Shown piece after piece: positions 6,783-15,239 of a stretch of DNA of 64,000 nt (the stretch's first letter is position 1; each line of letters begins with the position of its first letter). The translations under genes were made by a program, and so were the position numbers. Below the pieces are notes generated by a model. The model worked only from the letters and a program-made list of their open reading frames with translations. It was not told the origin of the DNA and did not search any database. Origin of the DNA: JAGOPO01 sp035524755 (GTDB lineage Bacteria > Patescibacteriota > Minisyncoccia > 2-02-FULL-40-12 > GWA2-44-9); contig DATKOD010000003.1 of NCBI GenBank assembly GCA_035524755.1, forward strand, positions 1 to 64,000. Direction: 5' to 3'.

Positions 6783-9744
6783 ATACCCGCATCAGCCGAC
6801 GGAGGCTGCAGTAGCGACACGTACGGTCACCGCAATACCGGTCCCAAAACGCAAGAGAGCGGATCTCGTCCGCGGCATGCATGATGTCCCCTTCCAGGGC
6901 GAGCGCCGATGAAGACGGGATATTGAACACCTCGCGGTGATATTTTCCGCGTACGTCCGGCTCGACGAAGTCGATGACCCCTTCATGCATCCGGTACTTC
7001 CCGTTCTGCCATCGGTCCAGGAGCAACTTGTAGAACGTGAGCTGACGCAGATAGTTGCCATCCCCGTCCTTCACGGCGCCGCTGATCTGGTTGCGCGACT
7101 TCGGTGTGCCGGTCTTGTAATCCACGACGCGTACGAGTCCGGATGCATCCAGGAACTCCACTTTGTCGATCTTGCCGTTGACGAGCGTTCCGTCGGCGAG
7201 TTCGATCGCAGGGATGCGCAGCTGGTTGATGATGTTCGGGTGCCACTCTTCATGGTACCGGTCGAAATATCCCGCCAATGCTTTCCTGCCGCGCGCTGAT
7301 GCAACATCCAAGTCGGTCGTCTGCAATGCCTGATGGCGGATGAACCCCTCGAACAAGGCGATGAGATCGTCCCGTGAGCCGGGCGACCCATGTTGCACGA
7401 AACGGTCGAAGTACTCCTGCAGCGCACGATCGACGGCATTGCCGTACATCAGTGCGAAGACGGGTGCTTCCGGAATACGGACGAGGTTCGTATAGAAATA
7501 CCGCCATGGACAGGCACGGTAGTTATTGAGCGCCGTAACGGACAATCCCTGTCGCTCGAACAGTCCGACAAGGAATTCACGGTCAGCGCTCCTGGGGACC
7601 GGTGCAGGTGCGGGGCTGAAACGGATGGAACCGTCCTTCATCCAAGCATGCTCCAGGGGCGCCGTATCGATATGAGCGACCAACGAAGGTTCGATATCCG
7701 TCAAATACCGAGCCGGCAGCTGTTCGGCGCCGTCGGCGTCACGCTTGCTGTAACTGATGATGACTTCGCGTCTCGCCCGCGTCAGCGCGACGTAGAACAG
7801 GTTCCGTTCCTCATCATCACCGCTCACTTCCATGCCCGGCAGCCGGATGAGCTGCCGCCGCTGTCGTGAACCCCAGTGGCCGTCGACCGCATCAATGATG
7901 TACACGTAGTCGAATTCGAGGCCTTTGCTCTTATGAGCGGTCATGACCCGCACCCGTCCGGGCATCAGTTGACCGGCACCGGAGTTCAATACGATGCCCC
8001 GATCACGCAAAAAACGCAGATGATCGGTGAATTGCGCCAGTGTGCAGTCGCGGTCACGGAGGACCCGGGACCTGAGCATGTCGTACAGGACGTGCAGGCG
8101 GGCGAGCGTCTCGGGAGCCTCCGGCGATGCGACGATGGCCGACAGGAGCCCGGATTCCGACACGATGGCTTCCAGTGCGGCACCGGCCGTCGGTTGAGAT
8201 GCGGATCTGGACCATGAGCCCAATAACCCGGCCACGGTGCGCAAGCGGTCAGCATCGTCGATACCGGCCTGATGGAGAAGCGCCGGCGAACGCATGACGT
8301 CGTACGGGTTACGTCCCGAGCGGCAGAACTCGGTCAACTTGTAGACATCCAACGGGTCCACGCCGAGCACCGGCGCATGGAGCGCTTCCAGAAGCGGCTG
8401 AGGGAGGCCGAAATCACGCACCGCGTCGAGGATGCGGACGAGTTGATGCACGTATGGGTCGGCGGTCAGTTCCTGTTGCGTCGACAACGAGAACGGAAGA
8501 CCGAGTTTCGACAAATATACCGAGAACGCCACCGCGTCGGCGTTGTCACGAGACAGGACGGCGATCCGTTCGGGTGCCGTACCTGCGGCGATGCGCCGGG
8601 CGATATCGGATGCGACCGTCCAGTACTGGACGTCGGGAGTCTGGAGCGTCAACAGTGAGATGGGTCGGTCGTCCAATCCTGCGCGAGCCTGAAGAGCGAC
8701 GGTACCGCTCGGACGGATGTCTTCGGCGGCATCGACGATGAGCTGGCTCGATCGGTAGTTCTGTTCGAGTTCGATGAGCTTCACGTCCGGATAGAGCCGC
8801 TTGAAATACAGGAAGTTCTCCAGCGATGCTCCCTGGAACCGGTAGATCGCCTGCTTCGCGTCGCCGACGACGAACAGGTTCGGACGTTCCCAGAACGAAG
8901 CGAGCAGTTCGATGACTTTGTTCTGCGCGTTGTTGGTGTCTTGATGCTCGTCCACCAACAGATACTGATACCGTTCCTGCAGGGTCAGACGCAGCTGTTC
9001 ATCGGACTCCAGTGCCCGCGCGACTTCCATGACCATGTCGCTGTAGTCATACAATCCTCGGGTGCGCAGCGCTTCCTGATACCGGGCGTAGAGGCGGACG
9101 AGCTCCCGCAGTTTCGCGTTCTGCTTCAACCGCTCCTGATACGCACCCTTCATCTTCCCCTTGTAGGTGCCCTTCTCATGGTAGAGATCGTCCGCTGCAT
9201 TGATGCGTGAATCCTCGGCATCAGCCAAGGACGTCAACTGTCCAGGCGCCATGCCTTCACGCTTCAGGGTATTGATGGCACCGAGGACCGCTTTCAGATA
9301 CAGGTCGGGCGCATTCACCGGCCGCAACAGCTCCAGACCGTCGGTGGTATCGATGAGGTGCTGCAACAGGACCGCCTGATCGGCATCGGTCAGTGATGCC
9401 GCGCCGGCCATCGCGCCGAACGATTCGGGATAGTCTTGGATGATGCGGTTACAGTACGAATGGAACGTCGTGATGGCGACGCGGTACGCATCAGGACCGA
9501 TGATGTCGCGTAATCGTCCCTTCATCTCAGCGGCACCCGATTCAGTGAACGTGAGCGCCAGGATGGCATCAGGCGGCGTGTCGGTGCGCGCAAGGATATT
9601 GGCGATACGGAGCGTCAGAATGCTGGTTTTGCCCGTCCCCGGTCCCGCCACGACCATGACCGGACCGTCGATGGCATCGACCGCCTCGCGTTGGCGGTCA
9701 TTGAGCTGCCGGTAGAGTTCTTCGAATCGCGGTGTCGTGGGCAC
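6781..9744 (-). CDS. UvrD/PcrA-like helicase fused to a PD-(D/E)XK nuclease with a putative Fe-S cluster
   Basis: This is a 987-residue superfamily 1A helicase: Walker A AGPGTGKT (33-40), VDEHQDTNNAQ (motif II), GDAKQAIYRFQGA (motif III) and LTRARREV near the helicase end. The C-terminal third is a RecB/AddB-type nuclease with VVDYKTG near residue 873. A Cys near 741 (RACPWRYFY) and three at the extreme C-terminus (CGDRTCRYC) match the cluster-binding pattern of AddB/AdnB-type nucleases. It probably processes double-strand ends for recombination. It starts with GTG, 6 nt after TATACC, so is likely leaderless. A 37-aa overlap with nothing is seen; it abuts the convergent terminator at 6782. 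Confidence 0.9.
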   Translation of the reverse strand: MPTTPRFEELYRQLNDRQREAVDAIDGPVMVVAGPGTGKTSILTLRIANILARTDTPPDAILALTFTESGAAEMKGRLRDIIGPDAYRVAITTFHSYCNRIIQDYPESFGAMAGAASLTDADQAVLLQHLIDTTDGLELLRPVNAPDLYLKAVLGAINTLKREGMAPGQLTSLADAEDSRINAADDLYHEKGTYKGKMKGAYQERLKQNAKLRELVRLYARYQEALRTRGLYDYSDMVMEVARALESDEQLRLTLQERYQYLLVDEHQDTNNAQNKVIELLASFWERPNLFVVGDAKQAIYRFQGASLENFLYFKRLYPDVKLIELEQNYRSSQLIVDAAEDIRPSGTVALQARAGLDDRPISLLTLQTPDVQYWTVASDIARRIAAGTAPERIAVLSRDNADAVAFSVYLSKLGLPFSLSTQQELTADPYVHQLVRILDAVRDFGLPQPLLEALHAPVLGVDPLDVYKLTEFCRSGRNPYDVMRSPALLHQAGIDDADRLRTVAGLLGSWSRSASQPTAGAALEAIVSESGLLSAIVASPEAPETLARLHVLYDMLRSRVLRDRDCTLAQFTDHLRFLRDRGIVLNSGAGQLMPGRVRVMTAHKSKGLEFDYVYIIDAVDGHWGSRQRRQLIRLPGMEVSGDDEERNLFYVALTRARREVIISYSKRDADGAEQLPARYLTDIEPSLVAHIDTAPLEHAWMKDGSIRFSPAPAPVPRSADREFLVGLFERQGLSVTALNNYRACPWRYFYTNLVRIPEAPVFALMYGNAVDRALQEYFDRFVQHGSPGSRDDLIALFEGFIRHQALQTTDLDVASARGRKALAGYFDRYHEEWHPNIINQLRIPAIELADGTLVNGKIDKVEFLDASGLVRVVDYKTGTPKSRNQISGAVKDGDGNYLRQLTFYKLLLDRWQNGKYRMHEGVIDFVEPDVRGKYHREVFNIPSSSALALEGDIMHAADEIRSLAFWDRYCGDRTCRYCSLRRLMRV

Positions 9745-9750
9745 CCTTTA

Positions 9751-9759
9751 GGTATAGCA
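9751..9759 (-). promoter_or_regulatory. extended -10 of the helicase gene
   Basis: On the minus strand TGC-TATACC ends 6 nt before the GTG at 9744. The predicted +1 is the G of GTG, giving a leaderless mRNA. I see no clear -35 box. Confidence 0.6.
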
Positions 9760-9811
9760 AAGAAACGGCTCCTGCGTTACCATCGTGGCACGTTCTTTTC
9801 GGGGAGGTCCC

Positions 9812-10303
9812 ATGGAAGAAGTGCGAGTCAAGCTCGTGTTGTTCGCCGGTGAAGAGAATGACCGTATCGCGGTCTTCGACGAAGTCGGCGGATCGCGCCG
9901 TTGCACGATCCGACTGCGGGAGCAGTTCTTCCAGACGCTCGCGGACATCTTCTTCAACCCGGGGGAACCGTACCTCGGACCGGAGTTCGCGGTACGGATG
10001 CTGCAGCGTGCGGGCGTCGCCGTCGACTCCATCGCGCTCTCCGTCGTCGACCGAGAGACGGGCACGGTGCGGTATGCGGTCTCGCTGCGACAGGGCAGCA
10101 TGTCGTGGACGACCGATGCGTTCTCGCTCGATGCGTTCGGGTTCTCGATCGTCAGCGGCGTTCCCGTCAGCATGACCGAGGCCGACTTCGTGTTCCTCAT
10201 GGAGTACAGCTGCATGGTCGACGAGCATCCCGAACCCGAGGAGCTGCGCACCGCGGAGCACCTCGCCCGGGATCTCCCCAAGGACAAGCTCGGTCAGGCG
10301 TGA
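9812..10303 (+). CDS. possible bifunctional nuclease-like (DUF151) protein
   Basis: The ATG at 9812 follows GGGGAGG with good spacing; the frame is open further upstream but without a better site. The 163-residue product resembles DUF151 in its second half: a helix (FAVRMLQRAGVAVDSIALSV), a strand pair (TGTVRYAVSLRQG), then SLDAFGFSIVSGVPVSMTEADF, parallel to the family's 'DARPSDAIALALRTGAPIYV' region. DUF151 proteins are reported as nucleases or stress regulators; the active residues are not obvious here. It is divergent from the helicase gene. Confidence 0.6.
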   Translation: MEEVRVKLVLFAGEENDRIAVFDEVGGSRRCTIRLREQFFQTLADIFFNPGEPYLGPEFAVRMLQRAGVAVDSIALSVVDRETGTVRYAVSLRQGSMSWTTDAFSLDAFGFSIVSGVPVSMTEADFVFLMEYSCMVDEHPEPEELRTAEHLARDLPKDKLGQA

Positions 10304-11241
10304 ACAGCCATCAGAGCGCGGATTTCGTCCGCGCTCTTCTTTTCCATCAACTGCGCGCGCAGTTCTGCCGCGCCGGGCCAGCCGGATATGTACATCTTGA
10401 AGAATTTCTTCATCAGGGCGAACGACTTGATGCCATCCCACTGCGCCAGCCATAGGTCAATGTGCTCTCGGAGCAGGGCGATGCGTTCTTCCGGCGTATG
10501 TTCCCGCACGTCCGGACTGAACATCCACGGGTCGTGGAATATTCCCCTGCCGACCATGAGACCGTCGACGCCGTGCTCGCGCGCCAGTGACTGTCCCTGG
10601 AGTCGGCTCATGATGTCACCGTTGCCGACGCACAAGACACCGACATCGTGCGCCATCGCCGCCGCGCGACCGATGAGGTCCCAATGCGCGGGAACGGCGC
10701 TCATTTCCTTCATCGTCCGACCGTGCACGACGAGCACGTCGGGCTTTGCCGCCAAAACCGCTGGAATCCACGTATCCATTTCGTCGGTCGCATACAATCC
10801 GAGACGCGTCTTCACCACGACCGGTAGATCGCCGGCGCCATCCCGCAGTGCGGCGATGAGCTCGCGCGCACGGCCCGGATCCTTGGCCAACGCGATACCG
10901 GCGCCCTGTTTGACGACGGCGCGGTCGGGACATCCCATGTTGATGTCTACGCCGTCGAAGCCGAGGTCGCGCGCGGTCACGGCAGCGGCATGCATGTATT
11001 CGGGTTCTGTACCGAAGAATTGAGCGACGATAGGATGATCGGACGCGGTAAGCGTCAGATCCTGCAGCAGTCGCGCGCGGCCGACGGACGCCAAACCGTG
11101 CGCCGACACGAATTCGGTGTAGAACACGTCGGGACGTCCGCAGCGGGTGACGATGGCACGGAACGGCGCATCGGTGACATCGGCCATCGGCGCCAGCACG
11201 AAGAACGGCCGTGGCAATTCGTCCCAGAATCCGTGGACCAT
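10294..11241 (-). CDS. dus: tRNA-dihydrouridine synthase
   Basis: This FMN enzyme reduces uridines in tRNA D-loops with NADPH. The 315-residue protein shows the TIM-barrel start FVLAPMADVTDAPFR (about 13-27), VAQFFGTEPE, the GVDINMGCPDR motif with the catalytic Cys, and KTRLG; length is normal for the DusB-like branch. Its last 10 nt overlap the convergent DUF151-like gene, and it lies 2 nt downstream of alaS, so it is probably co-transcribed with it. Confidence 0.92.
   Translation of the reverse strand: MVHGFWDELPRPFFVLAPMADVTDAPFRAIVTRCGRPDVFYTEFVSAHGLASVGRARLLQDLTLTASDHPIVAQFFGTEPEYMHAAAVTARDLGFDGVDINMGCPDRAVVKQGAGIALAKDPGRARELIAALRDGAGDLPVVVKTRLGLYATDEMDTWIPAVLAAKPDVLVVHGRTMKEMSAVPAHWDLIGRAAAMAHDVGVLCVGNGDIMSRLQGQSLAREHGVDGLMVGRGIFHDPWMFSPDVREHTPEERIALLREHIDLWLAQWDGIKSFALMKKFFKMYISGWPGAAELRAQLMEKKSADEIRALMAVHA
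10313..10344 (+). terminator. terminator encoded inside the convergent dus gene
   Basis: A perfect 10-bp stem (AGAGCGCGGA with TCCGCGCTCT, loop TTTCG) is followed by TCTTTT. It terminates the DUF151-like gene although the bases also encode the C-terminus of Dus on the other strand. Confidence 0.85.
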
Positions 11242-11243
11242 GG

Positions 11244-12854
11244 TCAGGAAATTACGGCGCGGATACGCCGGACGCCGGCGGAGACCGATTCTTCCTTGGT
11301 GATGGTGAAACGGCCGATCTCGCCCGTGTGCGTCACGTGCGGACCGCCGCAGAACTCCTTGGAGAACGCGTTGAGCATGTCCGGACCGACGTAGTATACG
11401 TTCACCGGGTCAGGGTATTTCTCCTTGAAGAAGAACAGGGCGCCGGTCCCTTCGGCTTCCTGTTTCGGCAGCGTGACCATGTTCACCGCGAGGTCGCGCT
11501 TGATGGCATCGTTGACGATCTCCTCCACCGCGGCTTTCTCTTCATCGGTGAGTTTACGTGGGAACGTGAAATCGAACCGTGTGCGCTCCGGAGTGATGTC
11601 CGAGCCCGCCTGATGCACCTCGGTGCCGAGGACCTCGCGCAGCGCCGCATGCAATAAGTGCGTCGCCGTGTGCAGGCGCGTGACCTTCTGCAGTTCCTCC
11701 GGATTCCCGGCTTTCAACTCTCCGGTGTCCAACAAGAGCCCGTGCCCGCCGAACTTCTTCTCCGCACCCGCACGTGACTTCGCCTGATGTTCTTTGAACT
11801 TCTCATCGAATGCCCCGCGCGTCAGTGACCCGGCCCTGGCACCCGCGATGTCCTTGATGACTTCGTACGGCAGCCCGTAGCTCTCATAGAGCCTGAATGC
11901 CACTGCGGCATCTACTTCGGCGACGCGGCCGAGTTCCTTGATTCCCGTCCCGAGCGTCTTCAGGAATTTCTGTTTTTCTTGTTCGTACACCGGGCCAAGG
12001 TCGACATCCGAGCGTCCCGCCATGTATTCGAGTGTGACGATCCGGCGGATGAGCCGCCTGAGCACGTACCCGCGGTCTTTATTCGACGGTTCGAGCCCTT
12101 CGGCGATCAATGCGACGATCGCGCGGGAATGATCCGCAATGATACGTCCGGCCCGGTCGGTCGGGTGATTCGGGAACAGGTCAGTCTCATAGATATTCGC
12201 CTTGCCCTGCACGACCATGGCGAGACGTTCCAGACCCATGCCGGTATCTATGCCGGGCGTCTCCAGCAGCCGCAATTCTTTCTCCTTCGTCTGGAAGTAC
12301 TGATTGAACACGATGTTCCAGATCTCGATGCCGTTCACATACACTTCGGTCGTCGGACCGCAGGGGCCTTCATCCCCTGTCGGACCCCAGAAGTTATCGG
12401 CACGCCCGGCTTTCCGGACTTCGATGGATGGGTCGAGCGCCTTCCAGATGCGTTCAGAGTCATCGTCGGCGGGAACAGTGTCTTCGCCGCCGAATACTGA
12501 TACGTAGTCGATGGTCAAACCCATCTCCCTCGTGATGAAGTCGTACGCCAGCCTGATGGCCTCGTCCTTGAAATAACCGCCGAAGGAGAAATTACCGAGC
12601 ATTTCGAAGAACGTCAGGTGGCTTTCGTCGCCGACTTCATCGATGTCGGACGTCCGGACGCACTTCTGGATGGAAGCGACGTTCTTCGCGGGCGCCATCG
12701 CAGGGTTCGTGTAGTACGGCTTGAACTGCTGCATCCCGGCCGTCGTGAACAACACCGACGGGTCGTCGGGCAACAGTGAAGACGAAGCGACCCATGTGTG
12801 GCCGTGGGATTCCATGAAATTCCTGAACTTCTCGCGTATCTCCTGGTGCGTCAT
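11244..12854 (-). CDS. alaS: alanyl-tRNA synthetase, compact form without C-Ala
   Basis: The enzyme charges tRNA-Ala. Class II motifs are clear (TFFEMLGNFSFGGYFK near residues 70-90; GMGLERLAMV), followed by the editing domain with HTATHLLHAALRE (about 393) and CGGPHV. At 536 residues it ends right after the editing domain; the C-Ala domain of typical 870-aa enzymes is missing and the middle is short. The ATG at 12854 gives MTHQEIREKFRNFMESHGH, the normal N-terminus; the longer frame runs into the promoter. It lies 2 nt upstream of dus. Confidence 0.93.
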   Translation of the reverse strand: MTHQEIREKFRNFMESHGHTWVASSSLLPDDPSVLFTTAGMQQFKPYYTNPAMAPAKNVASIQKCVRTSDIDEVGDESHLTFFEMLGNFSFGGYFKDEAIRLAYDFITREMGLTIDYVSVFGGEDTVPADDDSERIWKALDPSIEVRKAGRADNFWGPTGDEGPCGPTTEVYVNGIEIWNIVFNQYFQTKEKELRLLETPGIDTGMGLERLAMVVQGKANIYETDLFPNHPTDRAGRIIADHSRAIVALIAEGLEPSNKDRGYVLRRLIRRIVTLEYMAGRSDVDLGPVYEQEKQKFLKTLGTGIKELGRVAEVDAAVAFRLYESYGLPYEVIKDIAGARAGSLTRGAFDEKFKEHQAKSRAGAEKKFGGHGLLLDTGELKAGNPEELQKVTRLHTATHLLHAALREVLGTEVHQAGSDITPERTRFDFTFPRKLTDEEKAAVEEIVNDAIKRDLAVNMVTLPKQEAEGTGALFFFKEKYPDPVNVYYVGPDMLNAFSKEFCGGPHVTHTGEIGRFTITKEESVSAGVRRIRAVIS

Positions 12855-12860
12855 GGCCAC

Positions 12861-12869
12861 AAAATAGCA
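12861..12869 (-). promoter_or_regulatory. extended -10 of alaS
   Basis: TGC-TATTTT on the minus strand ends 6 nt before the alaS ATG, so the predicted +1 is the A of ATG. No strong -35 was seen. Confidence 0.6.
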
Positions 12870-12890
12870 CATTTCCCATACGACTGAGAA

Positions 12891-12919
12891 TTGACGCAAA
12901 ATTATTCTCGTGTTATATT
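12891..12919 (+). promoter_or_regulatory. promoter of the DksA/TraR-type gene
   Basis: TTGACG (12891-12896), a 17-nt spacer and TATATT (12914-12919) form a strong promoter. The predicted +1 (12926) is the first base of the GGAGG ribosome-binding site. It is divergent from alaS. Confidence 0.88.
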
Positions 12920-12935
12920 GTTATCGGAGGTGTCT

Positions 12936-13289
12936 GTGGCCCTGACGTATGCGGACGAGACGGATCTTCGTTCCCGCCTCAGAGCGATGCTGGACGCAGC
13001 CGAACGGAAGCGCAGGGAACGCCTCGCGATCATCGTGGAATCCACGAGCGAGCGCCGCGACGTCGGCGACGTGTTCGAAGGGGTCCAGCGGGAAACCGAC
13101 CTGACGGTGAGCGCGGCGACTGCGGACGAAGCGAGCGTCACCATCCGCCGCGTCATGCAGGCGCTGGCACGCATGGGCGCCGGCACGTACGGCGTGTGCG
13201 TCGACTGCGGCAATGACATCGCGGTAAGCCGGCTCTTCGCCTTGCCGTTCGCCAGCCGTTGTATCGCCTGCCAGGAAGCGTTGGAGTAG
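12936..13289 (+). CDS. DksA/TraR-type zinc-finger protein (GTG start)
   Basis: The 117-residue protein has a helical N-terminal half (RSRLRAMLDAAERKRRERLA) and a C-terminal four-Cys zinc finger (CVDCGNDI then CIACQE), as in DksA/TraR regulators that enter the RNA polymerase secondary channel. The GTG at 12936 is chosen because GGAGG lies 5 nt upstream; earlier codons in the frame are inside the promoter. The coiled-coil tip acidic pair of DksA cannot be assigned with confidence. It is monocistronic. Confidence 0.85.
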   Translation: MALTYADETDLRSRLRAMLDAAERKRRERLAIIVESTSERRDVGDVFEGVQRETDLTVSAATADEASVTIRRVMQALARMGAGTYGVCVDCGNDIAVSRLFALPFASRCIACQEALE

Positions 13290-13296
13290 CGGTCCG

Positions 13297-13320
13297 CCCC
13301 GTCACATCGACGGGGCTTTC
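13297..13320 (+). terminator. terminator of the DksA/TraR-type gene
   Basis: CCCCGTC and GACGGGG form a 7-bp stem followed by CTTTCT. It abuts the stop codon of the convergent 36-aa gene. Confidence 0.75.
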
Positions 13321-13430
13321 TATACGATATGCACCCAAAGCCAGTGGAGAGCGAATGCCCACACGCCGGCCGTCACCGCGAACGCGGAGACCCAAAAAGC
13401 GACGAATTTCTTCTCGTCATCGGACATCAT
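13320..13430 (-). CDS. 36-aa single-helix membrane protein
   Basis: The ATG overlaps the stop of the PAS gene as ATGA, which argues for coupled translation. The product begins MMSDDEKKF and is then a Trp-rich hydrophobic helix to the end (AFALHWLWVHIV). The gene is too short for most gene finders. It may anchor or modulate the PAS protein; this is inference from the overlap only. Confidence 0.65.
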   Translation of the reverse strand: MMSDDEKKFVAFWVSAFAVTAGVWAFALHWLWVHIV

Positions 13431-14011
13431 TTCTGTTTGGCTACGGCCGTCACGAGTTCCCGGACAAGGCCGACGAGACCTTTGACATCGGCTGACTCAC
13501 CGCCGACCTGTACGAGCGACAAGAATGCGGTCAGCGCCCTGGACGGATCCGACTGCTGCGCATCCATCGCCGGAGCAAGTTTATTGACGAACAACTCTTC
13601 CTCCGTCGGATTTTCCGCATCGAACTCGAATGCGATGAAATACCGGATATTCCCCGTCGCATCCAGGATCGGCGCGATATAGATGTACTGCCAGTATTTC
13701 TTTCCGAGCTTGTTGCGGTTGACCAGTTTGTTGACGAATACGCGTTTCTCCGTCTTGATGGTGTGCCACATCCATTCATAGAACTCCTTAGGCATTTGAC
13801 CGCCCCACAACGCCGCCGGGTTGCGGCCAAGGGCTTCCTCGCGCGAAAAACCCGTCCGTTCCAGGATGGCACGGTTCGTCCAGATGATGTTCGCGTCGGG
13901 GTCCGTGATGATGGCCGGATTCTTCAGGTCATCGAACCGTTGCGCCAACGCAAGGATGCGCGGCTGCGCTTCGAGGAAGAACTCGGGACCGGGCGTCGTG
14001 CGAGTCGTCAT
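13427..14011 (-). CDS. stand-alone PAS-domain protein
   Basis: The 194-residue protein carries one PAS domain: KNPAIITDPDANIIWTNRA, then TGFSREEALGRNPAALWGG (the PAS helix region) and the W-Y-Y-I strand followed by the PAC-like ILDATGNIRYFIAFEFDAE. There is no kinase, GGDEF or DNA-binding domain, so it probably acts by protein contact. An in-frame GTG at 14020 is an alternative start, but the ATG at 14011 looks better. The small membrane protein gene downstream overlaps its stop. Confidence 0.8.
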   Translation of the reverse strand: MTTRTTPGPEFFLEAQPRILALAQRFDDLKNPAIITDPDANIIWTNRAILERTGFSREEALGRNPAALWGGQMPKEFYEWMWHTIKTEKRVFVNKLVNRNKLGKKYWQYIYIAPILDATGNIRYFIAFEFDAENPTEEELFVNKLAPAMDAQQSDPSRALTAFLSLVQVGGESADVKGLVGLVRELVTAVAKQK

Positions 14012-14036
14012 AGGTTCCACTCACTGTACCATATCG

Positions 14037-14111
14037 TGGGGGATCTAGAGGGTTTCGATCCCTCGACCGCGCCTCCACAGGGCGCTGTGATACCATTTCA
14101 CCATAGATCCC
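14037..14111 (-). tRNA. tRNA-His (GTG)
   Basis: The fold has a 7-bp acceptor stem (GGATCTA with TAGATCC), a 4-bp D stem, an anticodon stem GCGCC/GGCGC with loop CTGTGGA, and a T stem GAGGG/CCCTC. The extra G at -1 facing C73 is the His identity element, and CCA is encoded. The T loop reads ATCGAAA, with A instead of T at position 54. Confidence 0.93.
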
Positions 14112-14144
14112 ATCCGTGCACCGACAGGGCGCATTATACCGAAA

Positions 14145-15239
14145 TCAGACCTCATTGTCCACGCCGACCGCGTCGGCGACCGATGCGAATCCGTCCTTCC
14201 GGAGCAGCGCGGCGAGCCCCCTATTGATCTGACCGACCAGCTGGGGTCCGCGGAAGATCATGCCGGTGATGAGCTGCACCAACGACGCGCCGAGCCGGAT
14301 CTTCCGGTATGCGTCCTCGGCGGTGAAGATGCCGCCGACGCCGATGATGGGGTAGTTCCCGTGCGTCCGCGCATACAGGTACCGCACCTGCTCGTCGGCC
14401 AGATGCTGGACGGCGCGGCCGGAAATGCCGCCGACATCGGGCACGATGGGGTCGTGGATACGATGGTTCGTCCTGTTCTTCGTCAGGTTACTGCAGACGA
14501 ATCCCGTCACCCGATGACGGGAGCAGATGTCGATGAGCGCGTCCATCTGCTCGTGTTTCAGGTCGACCGCAAGCTTCAAGAACACGGGCTTGTCGGCATG
14601 CTCATCGACACGGCCCAGGAGGCGGTCCAGGAGCAGCGGGTCGGTGAACGGTTCTCCGCCGAACGCGTTCGGACAACTGATGTTCACGGTAAGGTAATCC
14701 CCGATGCCGCGGAACGCGTCGATGACATGCACATAGTCGGTGATGGCCGCCTCGGGTTCGGCGGTGGCGGGACTGTTCGTCTTCGCCGCACTAATGCCCA
14801 CCGGGAAGCGCAGCGGCACGCCGCGCAGCCGTCCGGCGATGACGTCCGCACCGTCGTTCATCAACCCATAGTAGACGACCAGCGATTCGGATTTCTTCAG
14901 ACGCCAGAGCCGCGGCCGTGGGTTTCCGGTGCAGGGCATCCCGGTCACGCTGCCCACTTCGGCGAATCCGAATCCGACGTCGGGAAGGACGTTCAGCAGC
15001 CGCGCGTTCTTGTCGAATCCCGCCGCAAGTCCGACCGGGTTCGGGAAGCGGATGCCGGCGACGGTCGTAACAAGCATCGGATCGTCATATGTGAGCACTG
15101 CGCGCGTCAATGCACGGAGCGGTGCGACCGCGCCCAACATCACGCCCAATCGGGTGACGCGGTCGTGTACGGCTTCAGGATCCATCCTGAAAAAGACCGG
15201 TTTTACGATAATTCGGTACAGCGTTCCTATGATGTCCAT
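14145..15239 (-). CDS. pyrD: dihydroorotate dehydrogenase, class 2 layout with a Cys active-site base
   Basis: The FMN enzyme oxidises dihydroorotate to orotate in pyrimidine synthesis. The N-terminal helical extension (LYRIIVKPVFFRMDPEAVHD) and GLAAGFDKNARLL are those of membrane-associated class 2 enzymes that use quinones. The active-site loop, however, reads VNISCPNAFGG, with Cys where class 2 normally has Ser; Cys there is the class 1 pattern. The 364-aa length suits class 2. The ATG at 15239 overlaps the end of the upstream methyltransferase gene by 13 nt. No other pyrimidine gene is nearby. Confidence 0.92.
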   Translation of the reverse strand: MDIIGTLYRIIVKPVFFRMDPEAVHDRVTRLGVMLGAVAPLRALTRAVLTYDDPMLVTTVAGIRFPNPVGLAAGFDKNARLLNVLPDVGFGFAEVGSVTGMPCTGNPRPRLWRLKKSESLVVYYGLMNDGADVIAGRLRGVPLRFPVGISAAKTNSPATAEPEAAITDYVHVIDAFRGIGDYLTVNISCPNAFGGEPFTDPLLLDRLLGRVDEHADKPVFLKLAVDLKHEQMDALIDICSRHRVTGFVCSNLTKNRTNHRIHDPIVPDVGGISGRAVQHLADEQVRYLYARTHGNYPIIGVGGIFTAEDAYRKIRLGASLVQLITGMIFRGPQLVGQINRGLAALLRKDGFASVADAVGVDNEV

